From NCBI GenBank assembly GCA_014189435.1, contig CP050293.1:6763001-6827000 (forward strand): a stretch of DNA of 64,000 bases. Reading direction: 5' to 3'. The notes beneath the pieces are model-generated. The model saw only the letters and a list, made by a program, of their open reading frames with translations. It had not been told where the DNA came from and did not search any database. Shown here one piece after another: positions 54,905 to 63,615 of this stretch; the first letter of the stretch is position 1, and every line of letters starts with the position of its first letter. Source of the stretch: Mesorhizobium loti. GTDB taxonomy: Bacteria; Pseudomonadota; Alphaproteobacteria; Rhizobiales; Rhizobiaceae. Made by a program: the position numbers and the translations under genes.

Positions 54905-56773
54905 CTACGGGGTTTGCAGTGCACGCAGGGCATCGACCAGCCCGGCGCCCTGGAAGTGCCGCTCACGTTTCAGGTCGGTGGCGCTGCCGACAATCACCGC
55001 CTTCACGTCGCGCGGCTTGCCGATCAACTCCGCGTTGCGGGCCATCAGCAAGGCCGCCACCCCCGAGACGTGCGGCGCCGACATGCTTGTGCCATCCAGT
55101 CTGCCATAGCCCAGATCGGGCAATGGCCCGTCGATGCGCTCGCCGGGGGCCACCACGTCGGGCTTCAAGCGACCATCACCGGTAGGGCCGCGCGATGAGA
55201 AAAAGCTGACCCCATATTCGTGCGGACGGTCGCGATGCGTCGAGCCCACCGTGATCACCGATTCGGCGTTGCCGGGGTCGGCGATGGATGCGTCGGCATA
55301 GCCGTCGTAAATGTCGCCACCATCGAGCACGAACTTCTGCGTGCCCCAGTTGCCGGCGGCGGCCACGACGACGACACCGCTGTTGACTGTGGCTTCGCAC
55401 GCCAGGCACACCGGCGTCCGGCCGCAGGCATAGTTGGCCTTGTCGTGCACCAGCCCGATCGACAGGTTTACGCCGTGGATCGTCATGTAGCGGTTGCGGG
55501 TGTTCAGCCAGCGCACGAACTCCAGCGCGCCAATGACGGCGAATTCGGTGTCTTCGATCGTTTCCGCAATAACCCTCAGGTCGTACAACATGAGGTCCGG
55601 GCAGACGCCCTGGAAGAAGACGTCGTCGCCGTTGCGCCAATCGGCCGCGAGGACCCCCGCCACATGCGTACCGTGACCGATGGGACGGTCGCCCTGGCGC
55701 GGGGTCGGAAGACGATCGGGACTCGTCAAGAGCAACCGAGACAGGACTTCCCAGTCGTAGGGACGTCCATTATCCGCGGCCTCCCACAGCCGTTGCACCG
55801 CCGCGCTCGCCACTGCCTGCGGCAGGCCGAGCTTGTTCACCATGATTCCGGTGAGGTAGTCGCGGTGTTGCGGCAGTATCATTGCATCATAGGCGACGAG
55901 CGAGCGGAGTTCGGCGAAATCATAAGCCTTCTTGACGCGGATGGAGAGATCGCCGGCAGCATGGTCGATGAATGCGGGGTGTGCGCCGTCGATGCCGGAA
56001 TCGATCACGGCCCAGGTCACGCCTCGACAGTTGATATCGAACACACGGCGCGCCGCATCGGCCTTGATGGTGTCCACCGACGCAGCCATCATGGGGTGAA
56101 CATCGCGATTGCGGGAGATCCGGTAGATCATGGGCTCCACACGACGCGTCAGATCATCGAGCAAGGCGTCGAGGTTGAGAGCAGTTCGTGATCGGGCGCC
56201 GCGAGATGTCGTCGGCTCCGGCGCCAGAATGAGCAAGACCAGCAAGGCAGTTCGCAGGTCGGGGGCGAGCCTCCCGAGGGTTCTCTTCTTGAGGTCGTCC
56301 AATTGGGCAAACGTCACCGTCTGGACGGGGGAGGCGCGAGACCCGGGCCCCGGCAGTGTATCAAGCTCCGACAGAGCCAGGGGCAACCCCGATATATCCT
56401 TCAGTTGGCGCACGGCCTGGTGGATGTCGAGCCCGGTGCAGGGCACGACCGTGGTCAGGAAATCCATGAACGTCAGCCTGACCGCGACGACGCCTTCGAG
56501 CGGTGCGATGCGACGTGCCGGGCGCCAGCGCCCATCGTCCTCGCCCGGATAGGCCGCGGTCGAGCGCTCGGCGAGCGTCGTAAGGAGATGCCTCGCGATC
56601 ATCGATGCCTCGATACTGTCCATCGGCGTCAGCAAAAGGTCGACCGGCGCGCCGGGGTCGGCCGCGTAGGCTCTCCAGACATCGAGTTGTATAGCGGTCT
56701 CGTTCAACTGGCGCCGGCCCGCTCGCCCGGACAAGAGGATGTCGTCGACAGTTGAAAAGGCAAGAGTAGCCAT
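54905..56773 (-). CDS. Subtilisin-like (S8) serine protease, apparently cytoplasmic
   Basis: 622 residues from MATLAFSTVDD. The catalytic triad is intact: Asp in AVIDSGIDGAHPAF, His in GHGTHVAGVLA and Ser in DGTSMSAPHVSGVAALL, with the oxyanion Asn in VVVAAAGNWG. The first ~270 residues are an N-terminal region that I do not recognise (segments such as TPMDSIEASMIARHLL and RLTFMDFLTTVVPCTG). No signal peptide is visible. An insert of ~100 residues separates the Asp and His motifs. It is followed at once by the MBL gene. Confidence 0.88.
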   Translation of the reverse strand: MATLAFSTVDDILLSGRAGRRQLNETAIQLDVWRAYAADPGAPVDLLLTPMDSIEASMIARHLLTTLAERSTAAYPGEDDGRWRPARRIAPLEGVVAVRLTFMDFLTTVVPCTGLDIHQAVRQLKDISGLPLALSELDTLPGPGSRASPVQTVTFAQLDDLKKRTLGRLAPDLRTALLVLLILAPEPTTSRGARSRTALNLDALLDDLTRRVEPMIYRISRNRDVHPMMAASVDTIKADAARRVFDINCRGVTWAVIDSGIDGAHPAFIDHAAGDLSIRVKKAYDFAELRSLVAYDAMILPQHRDYLTGIMVNKLGLPQAVASAAVQRLWEAADNGRPYDWEVLSRLLLTSPDRLPTPRQGDRPIGHGTHVAGVLAADWRNGDDVFFQGVCPDLMLYDLRVIAETIEDTEFAVIGALEFVRWLNTRNRYMTIHGVNLSIGLVHDKANYACGRTPVCLACEATVNSGVVVVAAAGNWGTQKFVLDGGDIYDGYADASIADPGNAESVITVGSTHRDRPHEYGVSFFSSRGPTGDGRLKPDVVAPGERIDGPLPDLGYGRLDGTSMSAPHVSGVAALLMARNAELIGKPRDVKAVIVGSATDLKRERHFQGAGLVDALRALQTP

Positions 56774-57242
56774 TGTACCCACAGACCTTTGCGCAAACCC
56801 CAGTCGAGTGCAAATCTAGCTACATTGCCTGTCACACTCAATTGTCATTTTGATTTCAGCCGCGCGAATCAAAATGAGCTCGGTACGTGCCTTGTACAGG
56901 TGACAGAAATATTTCCTCGAGCGGCGCAATTTCCTGCATCCTCAAGACGCGTCCGGATATCTACTCCAGCATCTGCCTGATGTTGGTGCCATGGACCGTC
57001 TTTCACTATCTGGCGTGCGATACATTGATGAGGGCGCTGTCGGCGGCTGCAAAACCTCGAGCGCGGGTGTAGGGATGCGGATCATCTGTGCAAGAATTGC
57101 AGATCCCATTGATGCGAGGCGGCTGATGCGAGGCGGCCCGGCAGGCGCATAGCCGGGATCAGTCGGCCGCGAAAATGTTTGGGTGCAAAACAGGCGAAAA
57201 TTGGCACCCCGATCGAAGTGGCGCCGTTGGTTGGCCCCAACC
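56774..57242. other. Gene-free stretch between subtilase and polyprenyl synthetase genes
   Basis: 469 bases with no supported gene. It must hold the protease-operon promoter. A 14-base tandem duplication (GATGCGAGGCGGCT/C) lies at 57111-57138. From 57220 the sequence is shared with the remnant at 53462. The base composition looks less GC-rich near 56820-57000; I did not measure it. Confidence 0.6.
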
Positions 57243-58160
57243 TCAGCTGTTACGCGCCGCCACGAATGTCGCCGCTTCCTTCAGCAATTGGGCGTCGTCG
57301 CCATAGGGCTCAAGCAGCGCATGCGCCTGGTCGACGAGGCCGTGCAACTGGCTGCGCGCCCAATTGGCGCCATGCAGAGCGACCAGCGTCGCCTTGCCGG
57401 CGGCAGCGTCCTTGCCGGTCGCCTTGCCCATCTGGCTGGCATCGGCGGTCAGGTCGAGCAGGTCGTCGGCAAGCTGGAAGGCAAGGCCGATCGCGGAGCC
57501 GAATTCGGCCAGCCGCTCGCGATCCTCGGCGGCAGCGCCGGCGATGAGGGCGCCGGCCTCGCAGGCAAAGCGGATCAGCGCGCCGGTCTTCATCGCCTGC
57601 AGCCGGATGATGCCGGCCTCGTCCGGTGGCGCCTGTTCGGCTTCGAGGTCGAGCTTCTGGCCGCCGACCATGCCGCCCGCCCCGGCCGCGCGGGCAAGCG
57701 CCAGCACCAGGGCTGCCCGCCGCTCCGCCGGCAGGGTGGTCGCCTCGCTGGCGATGATGTCGAAGGCCAGCGTCAGCAAGGCGTCGCCTGCCAGGATGGC
57801 AGTCGCCTCGTCGAAGGCCTTGTGCACGGTCGGCTGGCCACGGCGCAGGTCGTCGTCGTCCATGGCGGGCAGGTCGTCGTGGATCAGCGAATAGCAATGC
57901 ACGCATTCAAGCGCTGCGGCGACGCGCAGTGCCGCCTCGCCGTCGGCGGAAAAAAGCGCCGCACTTTCCATGACCAGGAAGGGACGCAGGCGCTTGCCGC
58001 CGTTCAGGACGCCATGCCGCATCGCGGCCATCAAACGGTCGGGCCGAGCGATCTCGCCCGAAAGCGCGCGGTCGTCGAGCAATCGCCGCAGCAGCACCTC
58101 GACGGCGGCTGCCCGTCTGATGAGCGCCATTTCGAACGCCATTTCGTCGTCATTCGTCAT
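57243..58160 (-). CDS. Polyprenyl (farnesyl/geranylgeranyl) diphosphate synthase
   Basis: 305 residues from MTNDDEMAFE. Condenses isopentenyl diphosphate with allylic diphosphates. The first Asp-rich motif is DDLPAMDDDD, with GGKRLRPFL before it and AFQLADDLLDLTADA carrying the second. The chain-length region before the first motif (ALECVHCYSLIHDDLP) fits the IspA group, so farnesyl diphosphate is the likely product. Its 3' end is duplicated at 53483-53640. It is divergent from mtgA. Confidence 0.92.
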   Translation of the reverse strand: MTNDDEMAFEMALIRRAAAVEVLLRRLLDDRALSGEIARPDRLMAAMRHGVLNGGKRLRPFLVMESAALFSADGEAALRVAAALECVHCYSLIHDDLPAMDDDDLRRGQPTVHKAFDEATAILAGDALLTLAFDIIASEATTLPAERRAALVLALARAAGAGGMVGGQKLDLEAEQAPPDEAGIIRLQAMKTGALIRFACEAGALIAGAAAEDRERLAEFGSAIGLAFQLADDLLDLTADASQMGKATGKDAAAGKATLVALHGANWARSQLHGLVDQAHALLEPYGDDAQLLKEAATFVAARNS

Positions 58161-58228
58161 GGCCGGGACCGGTAGCCGACACTCAGACGTTGCGCAAGAA
58201 GGCAAGCGCCATTATGCCGGAGCAGTAA

Positions 58229-58371
58229 GAGCCCGTTTGGAAACTCTACTCCTGCGGTCATCTGAAGGCGTTTTCTGCGCTTCCGGTGCTCACGTACTCT
58301 CATGTACGCGCCGCTCCGGTTCTCGAAAACACCGTCATATGACTCACAGGAGCGAGTTTCAAAACGAGCTC
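58229..58371. repeat. Large hairpin repeat, second copy of the 43347 family
   Basis: The arms (GAGCCCGTTTGGAAACTC on the left, GAGTTTCAAAACGAGCTC on the right, with inner CTCCTG/CAGGAG and GTCAT/ATGAC) pair with each other. The core GCGCTTCCGGTGCTCACGTA, a short loop, GTACGC.CCGCTCCGGTTC and TCGAAAAC matches the element at 43347-43490, but the arms do not. It lies between the divergent polyprenyl synthetase and mtgA genes. Confidence 0.78.
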
Positions 58372-58433
58372 CCTGGTACGGGTTGGGCGGCTTGGCGGAA
58401 CCGATCGTCGATCATGAAACCGAAAAGCTGGAC

Positions 58434-59144
58434 ATGGCGACGAGATCGCGGGGCGTAAACCGCCGCGGTCTCAAGCGCTGGGTCCGGCGCGGCATCGTCG
58501 TGTCCGCGGTGCTGGCTTTGATTCCGGTCGTACTGACGTTCCTCTATTTGCCATCCTTCGTGCATCCGGTCTCGACGCTGATGCTGAAGGACCTGGCGAC
58601 GTTCTCCGGCTATGAGCGCCGCTGGGTGTCGATCGACGATGTCGCGCCGGTGCTGGCCAATTCCGTCATCATGTCGGAGGACGGGCAATTCTGCTTCCAT
58701 CGTGGTGTCGATCTCGGCGAGCTGCGGGGCGTCGTCGACGACGCGCTGGCCGGCGAAGCGACGCGCGGCGCCTCGACCATCACCATGCAGACGGTCAAGA
58801 ACCTGTTTCTCTGGTCACGGCCGCTGGGCTCGGTGCGCAAGGTGGTCGAATTGCCGCTGGCCGTCTATTTCGATGCGGTGATGTCGAAACGGCGCATCAT
58901 GGAAATCTATCTCAACATCGCCGAGTGGGGGCCGGGCATCTACGGTATCGAGGCCGCGGCACAGCACCATTTCGGCGTTTCGGCAAAACAGCTGTCGCGA
59001 CGGCAGGCCGCGCTGCTTGCCGTCTCCTTGCCAAATCCGATCGCCCGCAATCCGGCCAAGCCCGGTCCGGGCCTGAGAAGACTCGCCAACCTTATCGAGC
59101 GGCGTGCCGGCCGCTCGGGCGCCTATGTCGGTTGTCTCCGCTAG
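58434..59144 (+). CDS. mtgA: Monofunctional biosynthetic peptidoglycan transglycosylase MtgA
   Basis: 236 residues. One N-terminal membrane helix ([19 protein letters not shown]) and a GT51 glycosyltransferase domain: [19 protein letters not shown] with the catalytic Glu, [35 protein letters not shown] and [14 protein letters not shown]. It polymerises lipid II into glycan strands. Start at ATG 58434 (MATRSRGV); the longer frame runs back into the hairpin repeat. Confidence 0.95.
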   Translation: MATRSRGVNRRGLKRWVRRGIVVSAVLALIPVVLTFLYLPSFVHPVSTLMLKDLATFSGYERRWVSIDDVAPVLANSVIMSEDGQFCFHRGVDLGELRGVVDDALAGEATRGASTITMQTVKNLFLWSRPLGSVRKVVELPLAVYFDAVMSKRRIMEIYLNIAEWGPGIYGIEAAAQHHFGVSAKQLSRRQAALLAVSLPNPIARNPAKPGPGLRRLANLIERRAGRSGAYVGCLR

Positions 59145-59285
59145 CCGACTCAAAAAAATTCGCGCCAGTGCTGGCCAAAACGGCACAGGGCGTGTATAGG
59201 CACCCGACTTTCTCAGATTCCGGCCCCGACACGGCCCTTTCACGAGGGCGGGCGGGGCTTTTTGACCATGTAATGGAGCATATCC

Positions 59286-59468
59286 ATGGCCGTTCCGAAA
59301 CGAAAAACCTCTCCGTCCAAGCGCGGCATGCGCCGCTCGGCCGACGCTCTCAAGGCCCCGACCTATGTCGAGGACAAGAATTCCGGCGAAATGCGCCGTC
59401 CGCACCACATCGACCTGAAGACCGGCATGTATCGCGGTCGCCAGGTGTTGACGCCCAAGGAAAGCTGA
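59286..59468 (+). CDS. rpmF: 50S ribosomal protein L32
   Basis: 60 residues, starting [20 protein letters not shown] and ending LTPKES, the standard alphaproteobacterial L32. GGAG lies about ten bases before the ATG. A terminator follows, so it is a single-gene unit here; plsX and fabH are not adjacent. Confidence 0.97.
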   Translation: MAVPKRKTSPSKRGMRRSADALKAPTYVEDKNSGEMRRPHHIDLKTGMYRGRQVLTPKES

Positions 59469-59496
59469 GACCAGCTTCCCCAAAGGTTTGAGTTAC

Positions 59497-59525
59497 AAAA
59501 GGACCGGCCAGTCGCCGGTCTTTTT
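59497..59525 (+). terminator. rpmF terminator
   Basis: GACCGGC, loop CAGTC, GCCGGTC, then TTTTT, with an A-run before the stem. Lies about 30 bases after the rpmF stop. Confidence 0.9.
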
Positions 59526-59713
59526 GCGTTTGGGGGCCAGGTAGCGCGCATTTCGAAGCGCAGGCGGCAATTGTTGCAGTTCTCGAGCCGGGCAACCGGC
59601 TGACATGGTTGTTGCGTGCGGTCTTCGACCGTGTTCAGCGCCGCCGCCGAAACATCTTGACGACGTGCCTGTGGCGCATTCTACAAAGGATTGCCCCCAC
59701 ATGGAGACGCCAG

Positions 59714-60115
59714 ATGTTCGGTGCCATTCCGCTGCTGATCGTGCCTTTCGTGCTCTACAATCTCGGACTGCTGGGAATATTCGGCAGCGGTGACGATCCG
59801 TGGGCGAGCGAGGTCTTCTCCTTCAGCATGATGTCGGGCGGCGTGTTTTCGATGACGCTTGGCGATCTGATGGTGCTGATCGGGCTGATCTTTCTGTTCC
59901 TCGAAATGGCGAAATCGGTGCGCACGACCAATGCCTCGATCATGGACCACCTTCTGTCGACGCTGGTCTTCGTGGCGTTCCTGGTCGAGTTCCTGCTGGT
60001 GAAGGGCGCCGCCCACTCCGTCTTCTTCACGCTGATGGTCATCGCGCTGTTCGATGTGCTGGCCGGATTCGCGGTGTCGATGCGGTCGGCCAGCCGGGAT
60101 ATCAACCTAAATTAG
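59714..60115 (+). CDS. Small membrane protein of unknown function
   Basis: 133 residues from MFGAIPLLIV. Four hydrophobic segments are visible (IPLLIVPFVLYNLGLLGIF, GDLMVLIGLIFLFLEMAK, LSTLVFVAFLVEFLLVKG, VFFTLMVIALFDVLAGFAV). I do not recognise a named family with certainty. Similar four-helix proteins occur widely in Rhizobiales. A TTG-started longer frame upstream is basic and not needed. Confidence 0.75.
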   Translation: MFGAIPLLIVPFVLYNLGLLGIFGSGDDPWASEVFSFSMMSGGVFSMTLGDLMVLIGLIFLFLEMAKSVRTTNASIMDHLLSTLVFVAFLVEFLLVKGAAHSVFFTLMVIALFDVLAGFAVSMRSASRDINLN

Positions 60116-60124
60116 ACTGACGCC

Positions 60125-60556
60125 TCAGCCCGGATCGGCGGTGAAGCCGGCTGCCTCGATGCCGGCGATTGCCGCGGCTTCGTCATTGTCCGACGTGTCG
60201 CCGGAGATGCCGACGGCGCCGATGATGGCGCCGGCCTTGTCGCGGATCAGCACGCCGCCGACGACCGGCAGCACGCGTCCGCCCGAGACGTCCGAGATGC
60301 CGGCGACGAGATGCGGGCGCTCCTTGGCGAAGGCCTCGACTTTACGCGAGCCCATGCCGATGGCCAGCGCGCCATAGGCCTTGCCGGCCGACATTTGTGG
60401 GCGCAGGAACGAGGCGCCGTCCTGGCGCTGGAAGGCGACCAGATGCCCGCCGGCATCGAGCACCGAGACGCCGAGCGGCTTGAGCTTGAGATCGGCGCCC
60501 TTGGCAAAGGCGGCATCGATGATTTGCCTGGCTTTTTCGAGCGGCAGTGCGGTCAT
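60125..60556 (-). CDS. GlcG/HbpS family heme-binding protein
   Basis: 143 residues from MTALPLEKAR. Family features: VSVLDAGGHLVAFQRQDGAS, KAYGALAIGMGSR, VVGGVLIRDKAGAIIGAVGI and SGDTSDNDEAAAIAGIEAAG. Members bind heme or small molecules; GlcG itself has unknown function. No glycolate genes are adjacent. It is tail-to-tail with the membrane protein gene. Confidence 0.88.
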   Translation of the reverse strand: MTALPLEKARQIIDAAFAKGADLKLKPLGVSVLDAGGHLVAFQRQDGASFLRPQMSAGKAYGALAIGMGSRKVEAFAKERPHLVAGISDVSGGRVLPVVGGVLIRDKAGAIIGAVGISGDTSDNDEAAAIAGIEAAGFTADPG

Positions 60557-60721
60557 GGCAGTCTCCTGTTTGAAAACGCGTCGATCATTGACCGTCGACG
60601 GGCGAGATAACATCCCGGTTTCGGTTGAAATTGCTTCGCGTGAAGAGGCGGGATGGAAAGCGGCCTTCGCCGACACCATCCGGGCATGCCGTTGTGTGGC
60701 TCCAGACGTGCCTGGGGATGG

Positions 60722-60967
60722 CTATTTTTTCTTGGCGCGGGCCGGCTTCTTGGCGGGTGCCGCCGGCGCGTTGGCGAGGTCTTCCGCTTCCTTGGCGAGA
60801 CGCAGCGCCCGCAGCTTGTTGGTCTTGGCCTGGCGGGCGTCGCTCTCGGCGACGTATTCGGCCATCGCTTTCTGGCGGACGGTTGCCGCCTCTTCCTGCT
60901 TCTTGAAGCGCAGGTCGGCGCGCGCGCGGGCAGCATCCCGAGAGTTTTCAACCAAGACCTTATCCAA
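60722..60967 (-). CDS. Small highly charged coiled-coil protein (DUF6481-like)
   Basis: 81 residues, almost wholly helical with heptad-like charge pattern (RADLRFKKQEEAATVRQKAM, DARQAKTNKLRALRLAKEAE) and a Lys/Ala/Pro tail. It resembles proteins assigned to DUF6481; I am not certain. Function unknown. Confidence 0.65.
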   Translation of the reverse strand: MDKVLVENSRDAARARADLRFKKQEEAATVRQKAMAEYVAESDARQAKTNKLRALRLAKEAEDLANAPAAPAKKPARAKKK

Positions 60968-61032
60968 TCCCGTAAATTGTGATTTTCCGCCTCTTCTAGC
61001 AGAGCCGGCCCCAAAACGGGAAAATAAGTTGG

Positions 61033-61551
61033 TTATGCGGCCGTGCCGGCGGCGAGGGCTTTGCCGGCAACCATCGCCTCATAGGCGGCCTGCAAGGTCG
61101 CGCGGACAGAAGGGCCTGTTGTATCGAGCGGCATGCCGAGATGCTCGTGGCGCAACTCATCCATGAATTTGTCCCACATCGGCTGTCCGCCCTTTTCCAG
61201 AAGTTCGGCGCGGATCGACAGTTCGTCGCTGACCGGCAGCCAGACGCGGCCCCAGGCGCCGAGATGGGCCAGGATCGGCACCAGCGTGATCGCCATCTCG
61301 GTCAGGCTGTAGATCGCCTTCTGCTTATGTGAGGGGTCGTCGGCTTTGGTCAGCATGCCCAGCTCCATCAGGCGCTTCAGCCGGTCGGCGAGGATGTTGG
61401 AGGCGATGCCTTCCATCGATCCGTTGAGTATCTCGCGAAAATGGCGCCTGCCGCCGAAGATCATGTCGCGAAGGATGATCAGGCTCCAGCGGTCGCCGAA
61501 CACTTCCAGCGACAGGTTGATCGGGCATCCGGACCGGCGATCCATGCTCAT
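61033..61551 (-). CDS. HxlR family transcriptional regulator
   Basis: 172 residues. The HxlR winged helix is clear: CPINLSLEVFGDRWSLIILR, RHFREILNGSMEGIASNILA, DRLKRLMELGMLTK. It carries the Cys near the N terminus typical of redox- or aldehyde-sensing members. The C-terminal ~70 residues are an extension beyond the usual ~110-residue core. Divergent from the alpha/beta hydrolase gene with paired dyads between them. Confidence 0.9.
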   Translation of the reverse strand: MSMDRRSGCPINLSLEVFGDRWSLIILRDMIFGGRRHFREILNGSMEGIASNILADRLKRLMELGMLTKADDPSHKQKAIYSLTEMAITLVPILAHLGAWGRVWLPVSDELSIRAELLEKGGQPMWDKFMDELRHEHLGMPLDTTGPSVRATLQAAYEAMVAGKALAAGTAA

Positions 61552-61571
61552 GAGATTTTTTCTCCAAAACC

Positions 61572-61625
61572 GGTTGCATTATCGTATCGGTTTTATTATC
61601 GTGCAACCGATTGCAAAATGCAATC
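61572..61625. promoter_or_regulatory. Dyads between HxlR gene and alpha/beta hydrolase gene
   Basis: GGTTGCA (61572-61578) is matched by TGCAACC (61602-61608). Directly next comes GATTGCA-AAA-TGCAATC (61609-61625), a perfect 7-3-7 dyad. All share the half-site TTGCA. These are probable HxlR operators and overlap the promoter region of both genes. Confidence 0.6.
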
Positions 61626-61651
61626 AGTTTTATGAAACGGGAGACTGCGTC

Positions 61652-62488
61652 ATGACGACCACCGAACGACCCAAGATCATATCCGAAGCCTTTGGCGATC
61701 CGGCGAACCCGCCGCTGTTGCTGATCATGGGGGCGATGGCGTCCATGCTCTGGTGGCCGGAGGCGCTGTGCCGGAAACTGACTGAGGCCGGCCTGTTCGT
61801 GATCCGCTATGACAATCGCGATACCGGCCGGTCGACCAAATATAGACCGGGAGAGCCGCCCTACACATTCGACGACATGGCGGACGATGCAATGCAGGTT
61901 CTCGACGAGCACGGCATCGGCAAGGCGCATGTTGTCGGCATGTCGATGGGCGGCATGGTCGCGCAGCTTGTGGCATTGAAACATCCCTCGCGTGTTATTT
62001 CCCTGACTGTGATCAGCAGTTCGCCGGTGGGGTTGGATACCTCGCATCTGCCCGGGACGACCGAGGCCTATATCAAGCATTCGGCCGAGGGGGCCACAGT
62101 CGATTGGTCGGAGCGTGGCCAGGTGGTCGATTTCATCGTCCGGGATGCGCGCGCGATTGCCAGCATCGCGCATCCCTTCGACGCGGCTGGGATGCGGGCT
62201 TTCATCGAGCGGGATTACGACCGCTCCGGCGGTTTCCTGAGCGCGACCAACCATTTCATGCTCAAGGGCGGCGCCGCCTGGAAGGGCCGCCTGCACGAAA
62301 TGGCGGCGCCGCTGCTGGTCATTCACGGCACGGCGGATCCGATCTTTCCGGTCGAACATGGCGAGGCGCTGGCCGAGGCGGTTACTGGCGCGAAACTCAT
62401 CCGCATCGAAGGCGGCGGCCATGAGCTGCATCCGAACGATTGGACGGAGATATCCGCGGCAGTTGTCGCTCACATCCAAGCCAATTAA
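61652..62488 (+). CDS. Alpha/beta hydrolase
   Basis: 278 residues from MTTTERPKII. Oxyanion region LLIMGAMASMLWWPEALC, nucleophile elbow GMSMGGMVAQL, acid in HGTADPIFP and His in GGGHELHPN. Similar to aclacinomycin-methylesterase-like and haloperoxidase-like hydrolases. Divergent from the HxlR gene, which probably represses it. Substrate unknown. Confidence 0.9.
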   Translation: MTTTERPKIISEAFGDPANPPLLLIMGAMASMLWWPEALCRKLTEAGLFVIRYDNRDTGRSTKYRPGEPPYTFDDMADDAMQVLDEHGIGKAHVVGMSMGGMVAQLVALKHPSRVISLTVISSSPVGLDTSHLPGTTEAYIKHSAEGATVDWSERGQVVDFIVRDARAIASIAHPFDAAGMRAFIERDYDRSGGFLSATNHFMLKGGAAWKGRLHEMAAPLLVIHGTADPIFPVEHGEALAEAVTGAKLIRIEGGGHELHPNDWTEISAAVVAHIQAN

Positions 62489-62606
62489 AGCGGCACAGGC
62501 GGGTCTTGACGGACGGCGCGGGTCGCAATAGTTAAGTAAATGCTTCAGTGTTTGGCAAGCAGAACAGCGCCGGCCACCGACGAACGACGAAACAGACGAG
62601 CAAAAA

Positions 62607-63263
62607 ATGTCCCTGACGCTTCATTTCCATCCGCTGGCCTCCTTCTGCTGGAAGCCGCTGATCGCGCTGTATGAGAACGCCACGCCGTTTACGCCTGTCA
62701 TCGTCGATCTCGGCGACGCCGAGTCGCGCGCGACCTTCCTGGAGATTTCGCCTACCGGCAAGATGCCGGCTCTGCGCGACGATGCGCGCGACCGCACGGT
62801 GCTGGAATCGACCATTGTCGTCGAATATCTGGCTGCGCACTATCCCGGACCGCTCGACCTCGTGCCCGCCGACATCGACCTTGCACTGGCAGTCCGTCAG
62901 GCCGATCGCTTCTATGACTTCTATGTGCAGGAGCCGATGCAGAAGATCGTCGGCGACCGGTTGCGCCCCGACGACAAGACCGATCCATTCGGCGTCGAGC
63001 AAGCCCGCGATCAGCTGCGCAATTCTTACGCCATCATCGAGCAGGATATGCAGTCGAAGATTTGGGCGATGGGCGACAGCTTCACCATGGCCGATTGCGC
63101 GGCGTCCCCCGCACTATTCTATGCCAACAAGGTCGAGCCGTTCGGCGACAAATATCCGGCCGTGAAGCGCTATCACGACCGCCTGCTGCAGCGGCCGGCC
63201 TTCGCCCGGGTGATCGAGGAGGCGCAGCCCTACTTCAAGTTCTTCCCCTACAACAACGGTTGA
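62607..63263 (+). CDS. Glutathione S-transferase family protein
   Basis: 218 residues. N-terminal thioredoxin-like domain with the active-site region HPLASFCWKPLIALYENA, then the cis-Pro loop GKMPAL and ES (Glu-Ser) glutathione-binding pair in VLESTIVVEYLAAHYPG. The C-terminal helical domain has FTMADCAASPALFYANK. First gene of a likely GST-ArsR-SRPBCC operon (five bases to the next start). Confidence 0.92.
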   Translation: MSLTLHFHPLASFCWKPLIALYENATPFTPVIVDLGDAESRATFLEISPTGKMPALRDDARDRTVLESTIVVEYLAAHYPGPLDLVPADIDLALAVRQADRFYDFYVQEPMQKIVGDRLRPDDKTDPFGVEQARDQLRNSYAIIEQDMQSKIWAMGDSFTMADCAASPALFYANKVEPFGDKYPAVKRYHDRLLQRPAFARVIEEAQPYFKFFPYNNG

Positions 63264-63268
63264 CCCTG

Positions 63269-63604
63269 ATGCTGCACGATCCCGCTCAGCTCGATCGGAT
63301 GTTCCAGGCGCTCGCCGACCCGGCGCGGCGACAGATGGTCGACCGGCTGTCGCGCGGCCCTGCTTCGGTCAGCCAACTGGCCGAGCCGCTGGCGATGTCG
63401 CTTTCGGCCGTCGTCCAGCATTTGAACCTTCTGGAGGCAAGCGGCCTCGTGCGTACGCAAAAGCTTGGCCGGGTGCGCACCTGCCAGATCGAGCCCACGG
63501 CATTGAGAGCGGCGGAACACTGGATCAATGAGCGGCGTCTGGCCTGGGAGCGCCGGCTTGACCGGCTCGGTGATTTTCTCGCGGAAACCAAGGATGAGAC
63601 CTGA
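63269..63604 (+). CDS. ArsR family transcriptional regulator
   Basis: 111 residues. Winged helix: [60 protein letters not shown]. No CxC metal site in the recognition region, so metal sensing is unlikely. The pattern with an adjacent SRPBCC/AHSA1 gene is a very common pairing; its ligand is unknown. Confidence 0.92.
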   Translation: MLHDPAQLDRMFQALADPARRQMVDRLSRGPASVSQLAEPLAMSLSAVVQHLNLLEASGLVRTQKLGRVRTCQIEPTALRAAEHWINERRLAWERRLDRLGDFLAETKDET

Positions 63605-63615
63605 AGGAGGCAATC

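Noticed and set aside
53462..57412. Integrative element with attL/attR formed from the polyprenyl synthetase 3' end
   Set aside because: The duplication resembles attachment-site duplication, but no integrase, excisionase or phage gene lies between the copies and the left copy carries a deletion. I report the duplication but not an integrative element.
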